Assembly: GCA_016929205.1 (NCBI GenBank)
Contig: JAFGJF010000211.1
Coordinates: forward strand, 1 to 6,579
Reading direction: 5' to 3'
From: Anaerolineae bacterium
GTDB lineage: Bacteria > Chloroflexota > Anaerolineae > JAFGEY01
DNA length: 6,579 bases
The stretch's first letter is position 1, and each line of letters begins with the position of its first letter. Shown here piece after piece: positions 1 through 5,838 of this stretch. The position numbers and the translations under genes are program-made. The notes below the pieces were generated by a model. The model saw only the letters and a program-made list of their open reading frames with translations. It had not been told where the DNA came from and ran no database searches.

Positions 1-863
1 CGCGAGAGCACACTCACCCGTTCAAAACCTGCGGCGCCAATCTTGTCGAGGTAAACCGACTCGTCGAGCGCACCGGCGATGCAGCCGGCCCAGGCGTCCA
101 GCTTGGCGCGGACAAACGACGGCAGATCGCCGTCGACGACGATGTCGGAGACGCTCAGCCGTCCGCCAGGGCGCAGGACACGATAGGCCTCGGCAAAAAC
201 GGCGTCCTTGTCCGGCGAGAGGTTGATCACACAGTTGGAAATGATCACGTCCACCGATTCGTCGGGCAAGGGCATGTCTTCCATCTCGCCAAAGCGAAAA
301 TCGACGTTCGTGGCCCCGACCTTTTTGGCGTTGCGCCGGGCCAGCCGGATCATATCGGGGGTCATATCGAGACCGATCACCTGCCCTTCCGGGCCGACCT
401 TTTTCGCCGCCAAAAAGCAGTCGATCCCCCCACCAGATCCCAGGTCCAGCACCACCTCACCCGGTTTCAATCCGGCAATGGCGATCGGATTGCCGCAGCC
501 CAGCGAGGCACCGGTCACGCTGTCCGGCAAATCGCCGAGCTCCTCGGCCGAATAAAACCGGGCAGCACCGATTGCGTCCTGTACAGCCGTTTCTGACTGC
601 CCGCAGCAGCTCGATTGCGCCGATCCCGAGGCCGTTGTCTCCTCGGACGCAGCACAGCAGCTCGATCGTGCCACGTTCTCCGCAGACTCACCTGGCGATC
701 CACAGCAGCTTGACCGCGCCGGCTTCTCAACAGCTTCTGCCTTGGACGGCCCACAACAACTGGCCTTGACCGGTTGCTCGACGAAACGACGGGCGATACC
801 ACCGTACGTTTCCCGCACCGCGTCCTTGATTTTCTCATCGCTGACTGGCACCTTGGCACTCAT
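1..863 (-). CDS. arsM: Arsenite S-adenosylmethionine methyltransferase ArsM, C-terminus cut by window edge
   Basis: This enzyme methylates trivalent arsenic with S-adenosylmethionine in the cytoplasm, giving methylated and often volatile arsenicals. I read 287 codons in an open frame that leaves the window without a stop. The start is ATG at 863, with GGAG at 872-875, 8 nt upstream. The SAM-binding motif I, VLDLGSGGG, lies at residues 138-146. Three family cysteines are visible: C123 in SLGCGNP, C211 in SNCVINLSPDK and C261 in WAGCIAGAL. The C211-C261 spacing of 50 matches the algal ArsM pair C174/C224 as I recall it. Residues 34-88 are unusual: four SCC(G/A) motifs have Cys pairs at 36-37, 53-54, 69-70 and 86-87, where many bacterial relatives carry one such motif. 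One of these pairs presumably supplies the fourth As(III) thiolate. arsR lies 65 bp upstream on the same strand, so the gene is probably arsenic-inducible. The family call is very secure. Confidence 0.95.
   Translation of the reverse strand, partial: MSAKVPVSDEKIKDAVRETYGGIARRFVEQPVKASCCGPSKAEAVEKPARSSCCGSPGESAENVARSSCCAASEETTASGSAQSSCCGQSETAVQDAIGAARFYSAEELGDLPDSVTGASLGCGNPIAIAGLKPGEVVLDLGSGGGIDCFLAAKKVGPEGQVIGLDMTPDMIRLARRNAKKVGATNVDFRFGEMEDMPLPDESVDVIISNCVINLSPDKDAVFAEAYRVLRPGGRLSVSDIVVDGDLPSFVRAKLDAWAGCIAGALDESVYLDKIGAAGFERVSVLS
600..764 (-). repeat. Four degenerate ~50-bp in-frame repeats encoding Cys-Cys motifs in arsM
   Basis: Within the arsM N-terminal coding region, a unit encoding (A/S)-S-C-C-(G/A) plus an acidic, Ala/Ser-rich linker occurs four times. 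The Cys-Cys codons lie at 753-758, 702-707, 654-659 and 603-608, a spacing of 48-51 bp. Units 2-4 share a 5' core encoding SSCC (TCRAGCTGCTG), which fits tandem duplication followed by drift in the linkers. The spacing stays a multiple of three throughout, so the frame is preserved. Confidence 0.85.
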
Positions 864-884
864 TTTGTGTTCTCCATTCTATTT

Positions 885-905
885 ACATATTTGAATATGT
901 CTATA
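885..905. promoter_or_regulatory. Candidate second ArsR operator in the arsR-arsM spacer
   Basis: Positions 885-900 form a perfect palindrome, ACATAT-TTGA-ATATGT. Overlapping it, 890-905 matches the motif at the arsR promoter at 14 of 16 positions (TTTSAATAYGTCTATA). AT-rich dyads of this kind are typical binding sites for ArsR/SmtB dimers. The site sits 22-42 bp upstream of the arsM ATG, between the arsR stop and the arsM ribosome binding site. I see no convincing -35 element here. It could be a roadblock or autoregulatory site, or it could mark a weak internal promoter for arsM. Confidence 0.6.
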
Positions 906-928
906 CGTCATCGCAAAAAAACACGCGC

Positions 929-1216
929 TCAGATTTCGCACGCCTCCTGGGCGTCAAACTTGGCCATAAGCATGCCGCAGCAGGACACGACGTTGTCGTG
1001 GTTGAGGGCATAAAAGACCTGCTTACCTTCTTTACGGCTGGTCACCAGGCCAAACTGCTTGAGGATGCTCAAGTGATGGGAAATGGTCGGCTGGGACATG
1101 GTAAAGGCGTCGACGATGTCACTGACGCTCAGCTCTTGGTCCTGGAGCATAACCAGGATCTGCTGGCGGGTCTCGTCGGCCAGGGCTTTGCAAAATTCCA
1201 CGCAGTCGATGGTCAC
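929..1216 (-). CDS. arsR: ArsR/SmtB-family metalloregulatory repressor
   Basis: This is a 95-residue winged-helix repressor, expected to bind its own promoter as a dimer and to release DNA on binding As(III) or a similar thiophilic ion. The helix-turn-helix is clear: LSVSDIVDAF at 29-38, then the recognition helix MSQPTISHHLSIL at 40-52, then the wing GLVTSRKEGKQVFYAL at 56-71. The start is GTG at 1216, preceded by AGAGG (1223-1227) at 6-nt spacing. An in-frame TAG four codons upstream rules out a longer protein. The classical alpha3 ELCVCD metal site is absent, reading ELSVSD instead. The cysteines are C5 and C9 near the N-terminus and C79, C80 and C93 at the C-terminus, so the sensing site must use those. 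The next gene is arsM, which makes arsenic the likely inducer. Confidence 0.93.
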   Translation of the reverse strand: MTIDCVEFCKALADETRQQILVMLQDQELSVSDIVDAFTMSQPTISHHLSILKQFGLVTSRKEGKQVFYALNHDNVVSCCGMLMAKFDAQEACEI

Positions 1217-1222
1217 CGTTCG

Positions 1223-1227
1223 CCTCT
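1223..1227 (-). promoter_or_regulatory. arsR ribosome binding site (AGAGG)
   Basis: AGAGG on the minus strand lies 6 nt from the GTG at 1214-1216. With the in-frame stop just upstream, it fixes the arsR start at a GTG codon. Confidence 0.7.
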
Positions 1228-1241
1228 AACAAATAGATGAT

Positions 1242-1257
1242 TTTCAATACGTCTATA
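1242..1257 (-). promoter_or_regulatory. Candidate ArsR operator at the arsR promoter
   Basis: On the plus strand this site reads TTTCAATACGTCTATA and shares 14 of 16 bases with 890-905. It abuts the -10 hexamer (1257-1262) and covers the expected transcription start near 1250, the position from which a bound repressor would block RNA polymerase. A looser inverted pair, ATAGA and TCTAT, frames the region 1233-1256. Recurrence of the motif at the two regulatory gaps of this operon is the main support. Confidence 0.65.
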
Positions 1258-1285
1258 TGATACCACAGCCTGCACGATTTGTCAA
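1257..1285 (-). promoter_or_regulatory. Strong sigma70-type promoter for arsR-arsM
   Basis: On the minus strand, TTGACA (1280-1285) is a perfect -35 hexamer. A 17-bp spacer separates it from TATCAT (1257-1262), which matches the consensus at 5 of 6 positions and is preceded by TGG, an extended -10. Transcription should start near 1250, giving a leader of about 35 nt. Such a near-consensus promoter suits a repressor-controlled operon that needs high induced output. It lies just downstream of the alpha-mannosidase stop, so the ars operon is transcribed independently. Confidence 0.85.
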
Positions 1286-1356
1286 GAGAGCATCTATTGA
1301 GACTTGGCCACCAGCCTCAGTGCCATTGGATACGATTATCCCCTTGCCACGATCGG

Positions 1357-4300
1357 TCAGGTAACAAAGCGCACGCGAAAGCTCTTGATCTCAAAAGGCT
1401 GGATGGAAAAGCGGAACCCGCCGTCGACGCCGACGACCATCTCTTCTTGCGGCTCTTCGACCAGGTTGCAGGCCAGAACCCGGGCCAGGGGCCGATCAAA
1501 GTGAATGTGGACCGCATCCCGGCCGCCGTGCGATTCATAGAGGCGCAAGATCCAGCCATCGCCATCCTCGGCCGGTTTGAAGGTTTCGACGATCACTCCC
1601 CGCCCCTGGACGTTGATGTACGAACGAGCCTTGGGCGATTTCAAGCCCCGCGCCGCGTCCGCGCTCTCTTGTTGTGTCGCGACGGCGACCATAGGTTCGT
1701 TGAGTTCGCGCGCCCGGCGCACGGTCTCACCCTGCGTCCAGTCGCCGGCGTGCGGCAGCAGCGAATAGGCAAAGACGTGCCGCCCCCGGTCGGCATCCGG
1801 GTCGGGATACTCGGTGCCGCGCAGCAGGGTCAGGCGCAGGACGTCGCCCTGGACGTCATAACCGTAGCGGCTGTCGTTCATCAAGCTGACGCCGTAGCCC
1901 GCTTCCGACAGGTCGGCCCAGCGATGGGCGGCGACCTCGAATTTCTGCTGCTCCCAGGAGGTGTTGCGATGCGTCGGCCGCTGCACGGCCCCAAACTGGA
2001 TCTCGTAGGTCGCAAACGGCGCGCGCACAGCCACCGGAAAGGCGACCTTGAGCATGGTCTGGCGCTCCTGCCAATCGACGTCGGCCACAAAGTCGATGCG
2101 CGGCGTGCCCCGGTAGAGCATGACGTCGAGGCGGATGCGGGTGTCGCGGTAGGTTCGTTCAAAACGGAGCTTGGCCCGCACCGGGCCGGCTTCGAGCACG
2201 GCGATCTCGACCGGTTCGGTGAACCAATATTGGCGCTTTTCAAAGGTGTCGTGCACATTCCACGCCGCCTCCCGCTCCGGGCCGTCCTGGAACAGCTGCC
2301 ACACGTTGGCCCGCTCGCCCTCGGGGATCAATTCACGGTTGCAGCGCTTGTCGAGCAGGGATACGATCGCGCCGTCGGCGTCAAATTTGACATTAAAAAA
2401 CGCGTTCTCGATCTCTTGCTCCTGGACGATCAACAGTGGCAGATCCTCCAGGCGTCCTTTTTCGACGTGGAAACAAGCCAGGCCCATAGCCGGCACCTCG
2501 GGCGGCTCCAAGAGAACGTGCAGCATCAGCCCGTCGCGGCCCAGCACCTGCGCCGGGCAGGCGCGTCCGGCGTCGTCGACGATGTGGAACGATTTGCCCG
2601 AGTCGGGGACCATCGCCTCGACCGGATCGCTGCGCGACCAGGCGTGAGCATTGAACACACAGAACACGCCGCTCACGCTGTGCTGATCGGCCAGCCAGCG
2701 CAAAGACAGGTCGCGCATCCAGGTCGCCGCCTGCTGGGCGCGCTGGTAGTCGAGCAAGGCGTCCTCGTAGACCGGGCCGATCGAACTGCCGGGCAGGATG
2801 TCGTGGAACTGCTGGGTGAGCACGCGCCGCCAGGCTCCCTTGAGCGGGGTCAAGGAGAGGTCGGCGCCCATGCTTTCGGCGATCGATCCCCAGATTTCGG
2901 CCTCGCGCAAGGCCAACTCGCACTTGCGGTTGGCGCGTTTGGTGCGGCTCTGGGTAGTATAGGTGCCGCGATGCGTCTCCAGGTACAATTCGCCCTGCCA
3001 GGTGGGCAGCGGCTCGGCGTGCTGCAGGGCGTCGTCAAAGTACACCTCTTCACCGCCAGTGCGCGTCGCCGGCAGCCCGGGAAAGGCGGGCGCGCGGCGC
3101 ACGTATTCCATCATCTCGGGCGTCACCCCGCCGCCGCCGTCCCCATAGCCAAAGGGCAGCATAACCTCGTCATAGAGCGCTTTTTGCAGAAACTGATCCC
3201 AGGCAAAGACAAGTTGTTCCGGTTCGGGGAGGCCGTTGTACATGTTGCGCAGCCTGGGGATGTGGGCCAGCACGCGGCTGCCGTCCAACCCCTCCCACCA
3301 AAAGAGGTGGTTAGGGAAAGGGTTGGTGGCCTGCCAATGCAGCTTGCAGGTCATAAAATAGAGAATACCGCAGCCCTGTAGAATCTGAGGCAGCGAGGCG
3401 GGATAACCAAAAACGTCGGGCAGCCAGCAGGTGCGCGGCCTGGTGCCAAACTCGCGCTCGTAAAACTCGAGGCCGTAGAGAAACTGGCGGATCAGCGCCT
3501 CGCCGCTTGGGACGTTACAATCCGACTCGACCCACATCGCGCCGGTGGTGTGCCAGCGTCCCTTGGCCACCCAGCCCCGGATCTCTTTGTAGAGGTCGGG
3601 GTAGTGTTTCTTGGTATAAACATACAACTGGGCCTGGCTACACGAAAAATGAAACTCGGGATACTGTTCCATGAGCCGCAGGGCGGTGGCAAAAGTGCGC
3701 CCGCACTTGCGCACGGTCTCGCTCAACGGCCACAGCCACGCCGTGTCGATGTGGGTGTGGCCGACCAGGTACACGCGCCCACCCTCGGGATCGGGGGCGA
3801 TGGCGCAAACACGCTTGCGCAGCGTCTCCTGGGCCGCTTTAAGTTCGGCGCGCAGCACGTCATCGGGCACGACGAGATCGATCTGCAACAGTGCCGCCTC
3901 CAACGCTGCGAACAGCCGCTCGCGGCGGCGGCCGCCGGCGATCGCCCGCGCCGCCTGCCAGGCAAAGGTGAAATCGTAATACGCCGCTTCAATGGCGGGA
4001 TCGACCTCGACAAACGCGCCCCCGCCAAAAGAAGAAAACGCGGCGCGCAATTCAGGCTGGCAGTAGGCGCGCAGCAAGGACATACATTCGATCTCGAGCG
4101 CCCGCTCGCCCGGCGGCGGGGCGGGAACGCGCTTGTGGTTTCGATCCAGGCCGGCGTACAGCCGTTCATCGACCGAGAGCGCCCCTTCCAGATCCTCAAA
4201 GTCGAACTGGAGATAGACCTTGCCGCCCGCTTCCGGCGATGGGCAATCGACAACGGTCTTGAGCAGTGCGGTCTTGAGTGCAGCAAACGCCGCCGGGGCG

Positions 4301-4449
4301 TGCAAGACCTGCCACTCGCCGTCATAGGTGTACTCGCCGGGGTCGTGATAGGTGGCCAGGCGAACCTGCCATCCTTCAACGGGCCAACGACGGACCACCG
4401 CCCGCCGGTTCAGGATCTCGAGCTTTTTGGCAATGATTCGCTCGTCCAC
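1357..4449 (-). CDS. GH38 alpha-mannosidase, cytosolic MAN2C1/Ams1 type
   Basis: This retaining, zinc-type glycoside hydrolase releases alpha-linked mannose from oligosaccharides and acts in the cytoplasm, since no signal peptide is present. The 1030-residue length fits the MAN2C1/Ams1 subfamily, which has an extra N-terminal domain (here about 1-220). The catalytic domain starts at GHTHIDTAWLWP (230-241), giving metal ligands H233 and D235. D345 in WLPDVFGY is the predicted nucleophile and metal ligand, and H549 in QQFHDILPG is the fourth ligand, by analogy with Golgi mannosidase II. WVESDCNVPSGEALIRQF (306-323) and WWEGLDGSRVLAHIP (384-398) are further subfamily signatures. Residues from about 650 onward form the beta-rich C-terminal part. 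The start is GTG at 4449, with AAAGGAG (4457-4463) 7 nt upstream. The gene probably shares transcription with the membrane protein gene 104 bp upstream. The exact substrate cannot be told from sequence; glycan salvage is an inference. Confidence 0.95.
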   Translation of the reverse strand: MDERIIAKKLEILNRRAVVRRWPVEGWQVRLATYHDPGEYTYDGEWQVLHAPAAFAALKTALLKTVVDCPSPEAGGKVYLQFDFEDLEGALSVDERLYAGLDRNHKRVPAPPPGERALEIECMSLLRAYCQPELRAAFSSFGGGAFVEVDPAIEAAYYDFTFAWQAARAIAGGRRRERLFAALEAALLQIDLVVPDDVLRAELKAAQETLRKRVCAIAPDPEGGRVYLVGHTHIDTAWLWPLSETVRKCGRTFATALRLMEQYPEFHFSCSQAQLYVYTKKHYPDLYKEIRGWVAKGRWHTTGAMWVESDCNVPSGEALIRQFLYGLEFYEREFGTRPRTCWLPDVFGYPASLPQILQGCGILYFMTCKLHWQATNPFPNHLFWWEGLDGSRVLAHIPRLRNMYNGLPEPEQLVFAWDQFLQKALYDEVMLPFGYGDGGGGVTPEMMEYVRRAPAFPGLPATRTGGEEVYFDDALQHAEPLPTWQGELYLETHRGTYTTQSRTKRANRKCELALREAEIWGSIAESMGADLSLTPLKGAWRRVLTQQFHDILPGSSIGPVYEDALLDYQRAQQAATWMRDLSLRWLADQHSVSGVFCVFNAHAWSRSDPVEAMVPDSGKSFHIVDDAGRACPAQVLGRDGLMLHVLLEPPEVPAMGLACFHVEKGRLEDLPLLIVQEQEIENAFFNVKFDADGAIVSLLDKRCNRELIPEGERANVWQLFQDGPEREAAWNVHDTFEKRQYWFTEPVEIAVLEAGPVRAKLRFERTYRDTRIRLDVMLYRGTPRIDFVADVDWQERQTMLKVAFPVAVRAPFATYEIQFGAVQRPTHRNTSWEQQKFEVAAHRWADLSEAGYGVSLMNDSRYGYDVQGDVLRLTLLRGTEYPDPDADRGRHVFAYSLLPHAGDWTQGETVRRARELNEPMVAVATQQESADAARGLKSPKARSYINVQGRGVIVETFKPAEDGDGWILRLYESHGGRDAVHIHFDRPLARVLACNLVEEPQEEMVVGVDGGFRFSIQPFEIKSFRVRFVT

Positions 4450-4456
4450 AGACGCG

Positions 4457-4463
4457 CTCCTTT
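4457..4463 (-). promoter_or_regulatory. Alpha-mannosidase ribosome binding site (AAAGGAG)
   Basis: A near-perfect Shine-Dalgarno sequence lies 7 nt before the GTG at 4447-4449. It decides for GTG as the start. Confidence 0.75.
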
Positions 4464-4492
4464 CGATAGAACATACAGGATTTGTGATGGTG

Positions 4493-4520
4493 TGTATTGC
4501 ATACTGCGTATTGGGTATTG
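4493..4520. repeat. Four tandem 7-bp units (CAATACN on minus strand)
   Basis: Read on the minus strand, four consecutive heptamers are CAATACC, CAATACG, CAGTATG and CAATACA, an exact 7-bp period with small changes. The array occupies the 104-bp gap between the membrane protein stop and the mannosidase start. The rest of that gap shows no clear promoter or terminator. I recall similar CAATACG-type heptamer tracts from Chloroflexota intergenic regions, but cannot verify that here. Confidence 0.65.
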
Positions 4521-4553
4521 CCCCCTACCAAACGCCTGCGCCCTGGCGTGAGA

Positions 4554-5450
4554 TCATCTTTTCATCACCCTGGACCAGACCATGTCGAGCAGCAGTTTGG
4601 TGCGCCAAAAGGCGACGGCGGCCATACCATGGGCCATAACCGAGAATACCGGCGGCTCAAACTCGGTGTAATAGGTCCAGCAGAGGCGGGTCGTGCCCCA
4701 CCGTTCCAGGAAATAGCCCAGACTCGTCCCGCCGGCAAAGGTCAGCACAGCCAGGCGATGGTCGGCCGGCGAGAGAATGAACAGCACGCACAGGGCCACG
4801 GCCATAACCGTCAGCGGCTGGGCGATGGCCGGCCAGACAAAGGACAGCAGCAGGACAAAGAACAGGCCAAAGATCAGCCAGTAGGCCAACCGAAACAAGT
4901 TGCCGGTCAAAGACATTTTTCGGAGTAGAAGCTTCAGCCGGTCGGCATGATGTGTTTCTTTCCCGGCTAGAGCCTCCACTTCGCCATGCTGTACAGGTCG
5001 GCCCGAGCCCCCCACCTTGGGCACCAACAGATCCAACAAGCGAGCCAGGCGGTTAAAGGACAGGGCGGCGATCGGCCAGGCGGGCAGGATCCACAGCGGT
5101 GGGCGCTCGAGGGTATAATAGCTCCACAATTCGGTCTGTGTGCCCCAGCTCTCGATGACCAGCCCGCCGCAGAGGCCGATCAAGACCGTCCACACGTCGG
5201 CCTTGAGATCCGCCCCGGCGACGATCAGCAGCGACATGACGGCAAAACAAAAGAGCAGCAGCCAGTCGACCTGCCGCCACAAGGGAGTGGACCAATCGAT
5301 CAGGTCGAGCTGTTCTTTGGCCAGCGGCCACCAGACGAGCCCGATCAGGACCAGGGTGGCGATAAAGGTGCTCATCAGGACGGTGCTGGAGCGGGTCCAG
5401 CCCAGCGTTGCAACCAGGCGCTGCCACAGGGCAGATTGAGAGCGCTGCAT
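4554..5450 (-). CDS. Uncharacterised polytopic membrane protein with internal duplication
   Basis: I do not recognise a named family. The 298-residue product has about eight hydrophobic segments, four in each half: roughly 23-41, 61-79, 86-100 and 118-133, then 186-205, 211-227, 232-248 and 267-284. A polar linker at about 143-183 joins the halves. Each half ends in the same motif: ESWGTQTELWSYYTLERPP from E100, and ERWGTTRLCWTYYTEFEPP from E249. Both are followed by A-x(3)-AA-x(2)-F-x-R and LLD. This is a clear tandem duplication with conserved E, W, YYT and PP residues near membrane edges. The start is ATG at 5450, with GGAGG (5455-5459) 4 nt upstream. The frame stays open to an ATG at 5633, but that lies upstream of the predicted promoter and would add a low-complexity stretch. 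An enzyme or transporter of lipid-like substrates is possible but unproven. Confidence 0.8.
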   Translation of the reverse strand: MQRSQSALWQRLVATLGWTRSSTVLMSTFIATLVLIGLVWWPLAKEQLDLIDWSTPLWRQVDWLLLFCFAVMSLLIVAGADLKADVWTVLIGLCGGLVIESWGTQTELWSYYTLERPPLWILPAWPIAALSFNRLARLLDLLVPKVGGSGRPVQHGEVEALAGKETHHADRLKLLLRKMSLTGNLFRLAYWLIFGLFFVLLLSFVWPAIAQPLTVMAVALCVLFILSPADHRLAVLTFAGGTSLGYFLERWGTTRLCWTYYTEFEPPVFSVMAHGMAAVAFWRTKLLLDMVWSRVMKR

Positions 5451-5454
5451 ATCG

Positions 5455-5459
5455 CCTCC
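5455..5459 (-). promoter_or_regulatory. Membrane-protein ribosome binding site (GGAGG)
   Basis: GGAGG on the minus strand, 4 nt before the ATG at 5448-5450. It supports this start over the upstream ATG at 5633, which has no comparable site in the right place. Confidence 0.6.
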
Positions 5460-5468
5460 GGCGACGGT

Positions 5469-5509
5469 GAAGAGCGAGATAGAGAGAGACAGAGAGAGAG
5501 GCAGAGATA
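5469..5509. repeat. Low-complexity GA/CT tract in the membrane-protein leader
   Basis: This is a purine-only-biased tract on the plus strand, made mostly of GAGA units interrupted by GC, GAT and CAG. On the transcribed minus strand it gives a CT-rich leader about 20-60 nt ahead of the start codon. If translated in the upstream-extended frame it would read a Ser/Leu alternation, which looks non-biological. Confidence 0.75.
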
Positions 5510-5545
5510 CGCACGCCGGGCGCTCCCTCGATCCCCGGTAGGTCA

Positions 5546-5574
5546 ATGATATCACCACTTGGCTTTCCGCGCAA
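5546..5574 (-). promoter_or_regulatory. Probable promoter for the membrane protein (and mannosidase)
   Basis: On the minus strand, TTGCGC (5569-5574) is followed by a 17-bp spacer and TATCAT (5546-5551), which is preceded by TGA (extended -10). The -10 is identical to that of arsR, while the -35 keeps only TTG. A start near 5539 gives a leader of about 90 nt that includes the CT tract. Confidence 0.5.
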
Positions 5575-5609
5575 TTGTGTTTACCGGGGGGATGGTTCAT
5601 TCTGTGAGG

Positions 5610-5770
5610 GAAACAAGGTAACACTTTTGCCACGACCGCACGGTGCTAAAGACACCGTGCTACCCCGTAAACGGTGCTTGTTGATTGCATTTTAGCCGGA
5701 TTTATCCGGCGCTGCCCCGTAGCGCGACGATTTATCGCCGCGCGGACCAGCAAGAGTGTTACCCTATTTC
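5610..5770. mobile_element. Foldback, MITE-like element with three internal hairpins
   Basis: Positions 5610-5630 and the reverse complement of 5750-5770 agree at 18 of 21 positions (cores GGTAACACT and AGTGTTACC), forming terminal inverted repeats of a ~160-bp non-coding element. Inside are three hairpins: 5638-5660 (8-bp perfect stem, 7-nt loop), 5695-5710 (7-bp perfect stem) and 5722-5743 (10-bp stem with one A-C mismatch). The second and third share the centre GATTTATC. The linker GCTRCCCCGTA follows hairpin 1 at 5659-5669 and hairpin 2 at 5711-5721. I see no coding sequence and no convincing target-site duplication. It lies between two divergent promoters, so it is not placed as a terminator. 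A non-autonomous transposon relic or a clade-specific palindromic repeat family are both possible. Confidence 0.6.
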
Positions 5771-5801
5771 CGAACCATCCCGTACCGGGGCATTTTAGCC
5801 G
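5687..5801 (+). repeat. 12-bp direct repeat GCATTTTAGCCG, two copies
   Basis: GCATTTTAGCCG occurs at 5687-5698, inside the foldback element, and again at 5790-5801, just outside it. The second copy may be a remnant of another unit of the same repeat family. Confidence 0.5.
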
Positions 5802-5824
5802 TTGTCCGACCTTTTGTCAAACAC

Positions 5825-5838
5825 GACAATGTATTGTC
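5825..5838. promoter_or_regulatory. Perfect palindrome GACAAT-GT-ATTGTC at the -35 region
   Basis: This 6-2-6 dyad overlaps the predicted -35 hexamer of the rightward promoter. Further TTGTC half-sites occur at 5802-5806 and 5814-5818. The position suits a regulator binding site, but no regulator gene is adjacent to suggest which one. Confidence 0.4.

Noticed and set aside
914..920. Run of seven T on the minus strand after the arsR stop, considered as a terminator or attenuator
   Set aside because: No stable stem precedes it. It may be chance AT-rich spacer.
1..1285. Possibility that the ars operon and the mannosidase form a single functional system
   Set aside because: The ars operon has its own near-consensus promoter after the mannosidase stop, and no biochemical link is apparent. 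Co-direction looks incidental.
1328..1341. GGATA-CGAT-TATCC hairpin just after the mannosidase stop, considered as a terminator
   Set aside because: The stem is only 5 bp and no T tract follows on the minus strand.
1279..3381. 700-codon open frame on the plus strand, opposite the alpha-mannosidase
   Set aside because: Its composition is rich in His, Arg, Gly, Val and Gln with no domain, and it mirrors the GC-biased codon pattern of the GH38 gene. The minus-strand frame carries all GH38 catalytic motifs and a good ribosome binding site.
4531..4550. ACGCC/GGCGT inverted repeat after the membrane protein stop, considered as a terminator
   Set aside because: A 5-bp stem with an 8-nt loop and only two or three T residues after it is too weak to call.
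3550..4551. 333-codon open frame on the plus strand, opposite the mannosidase N-terminus
   Set aside because: Antisense shadow of the same gene: no recognisable domain, no ribosome binding site, and it overlaps proven coding sequence for nearly its full length.
5451..5633. 61-codon N-terminal extension of the membrane protein from ATG 5633
   Set aside because: The added stretch includes a Ser/Leu alternation produced by the GA/CT tract. It begins upstream of the predicted promoter, and the ATG at 5450 has a GGAGG site.
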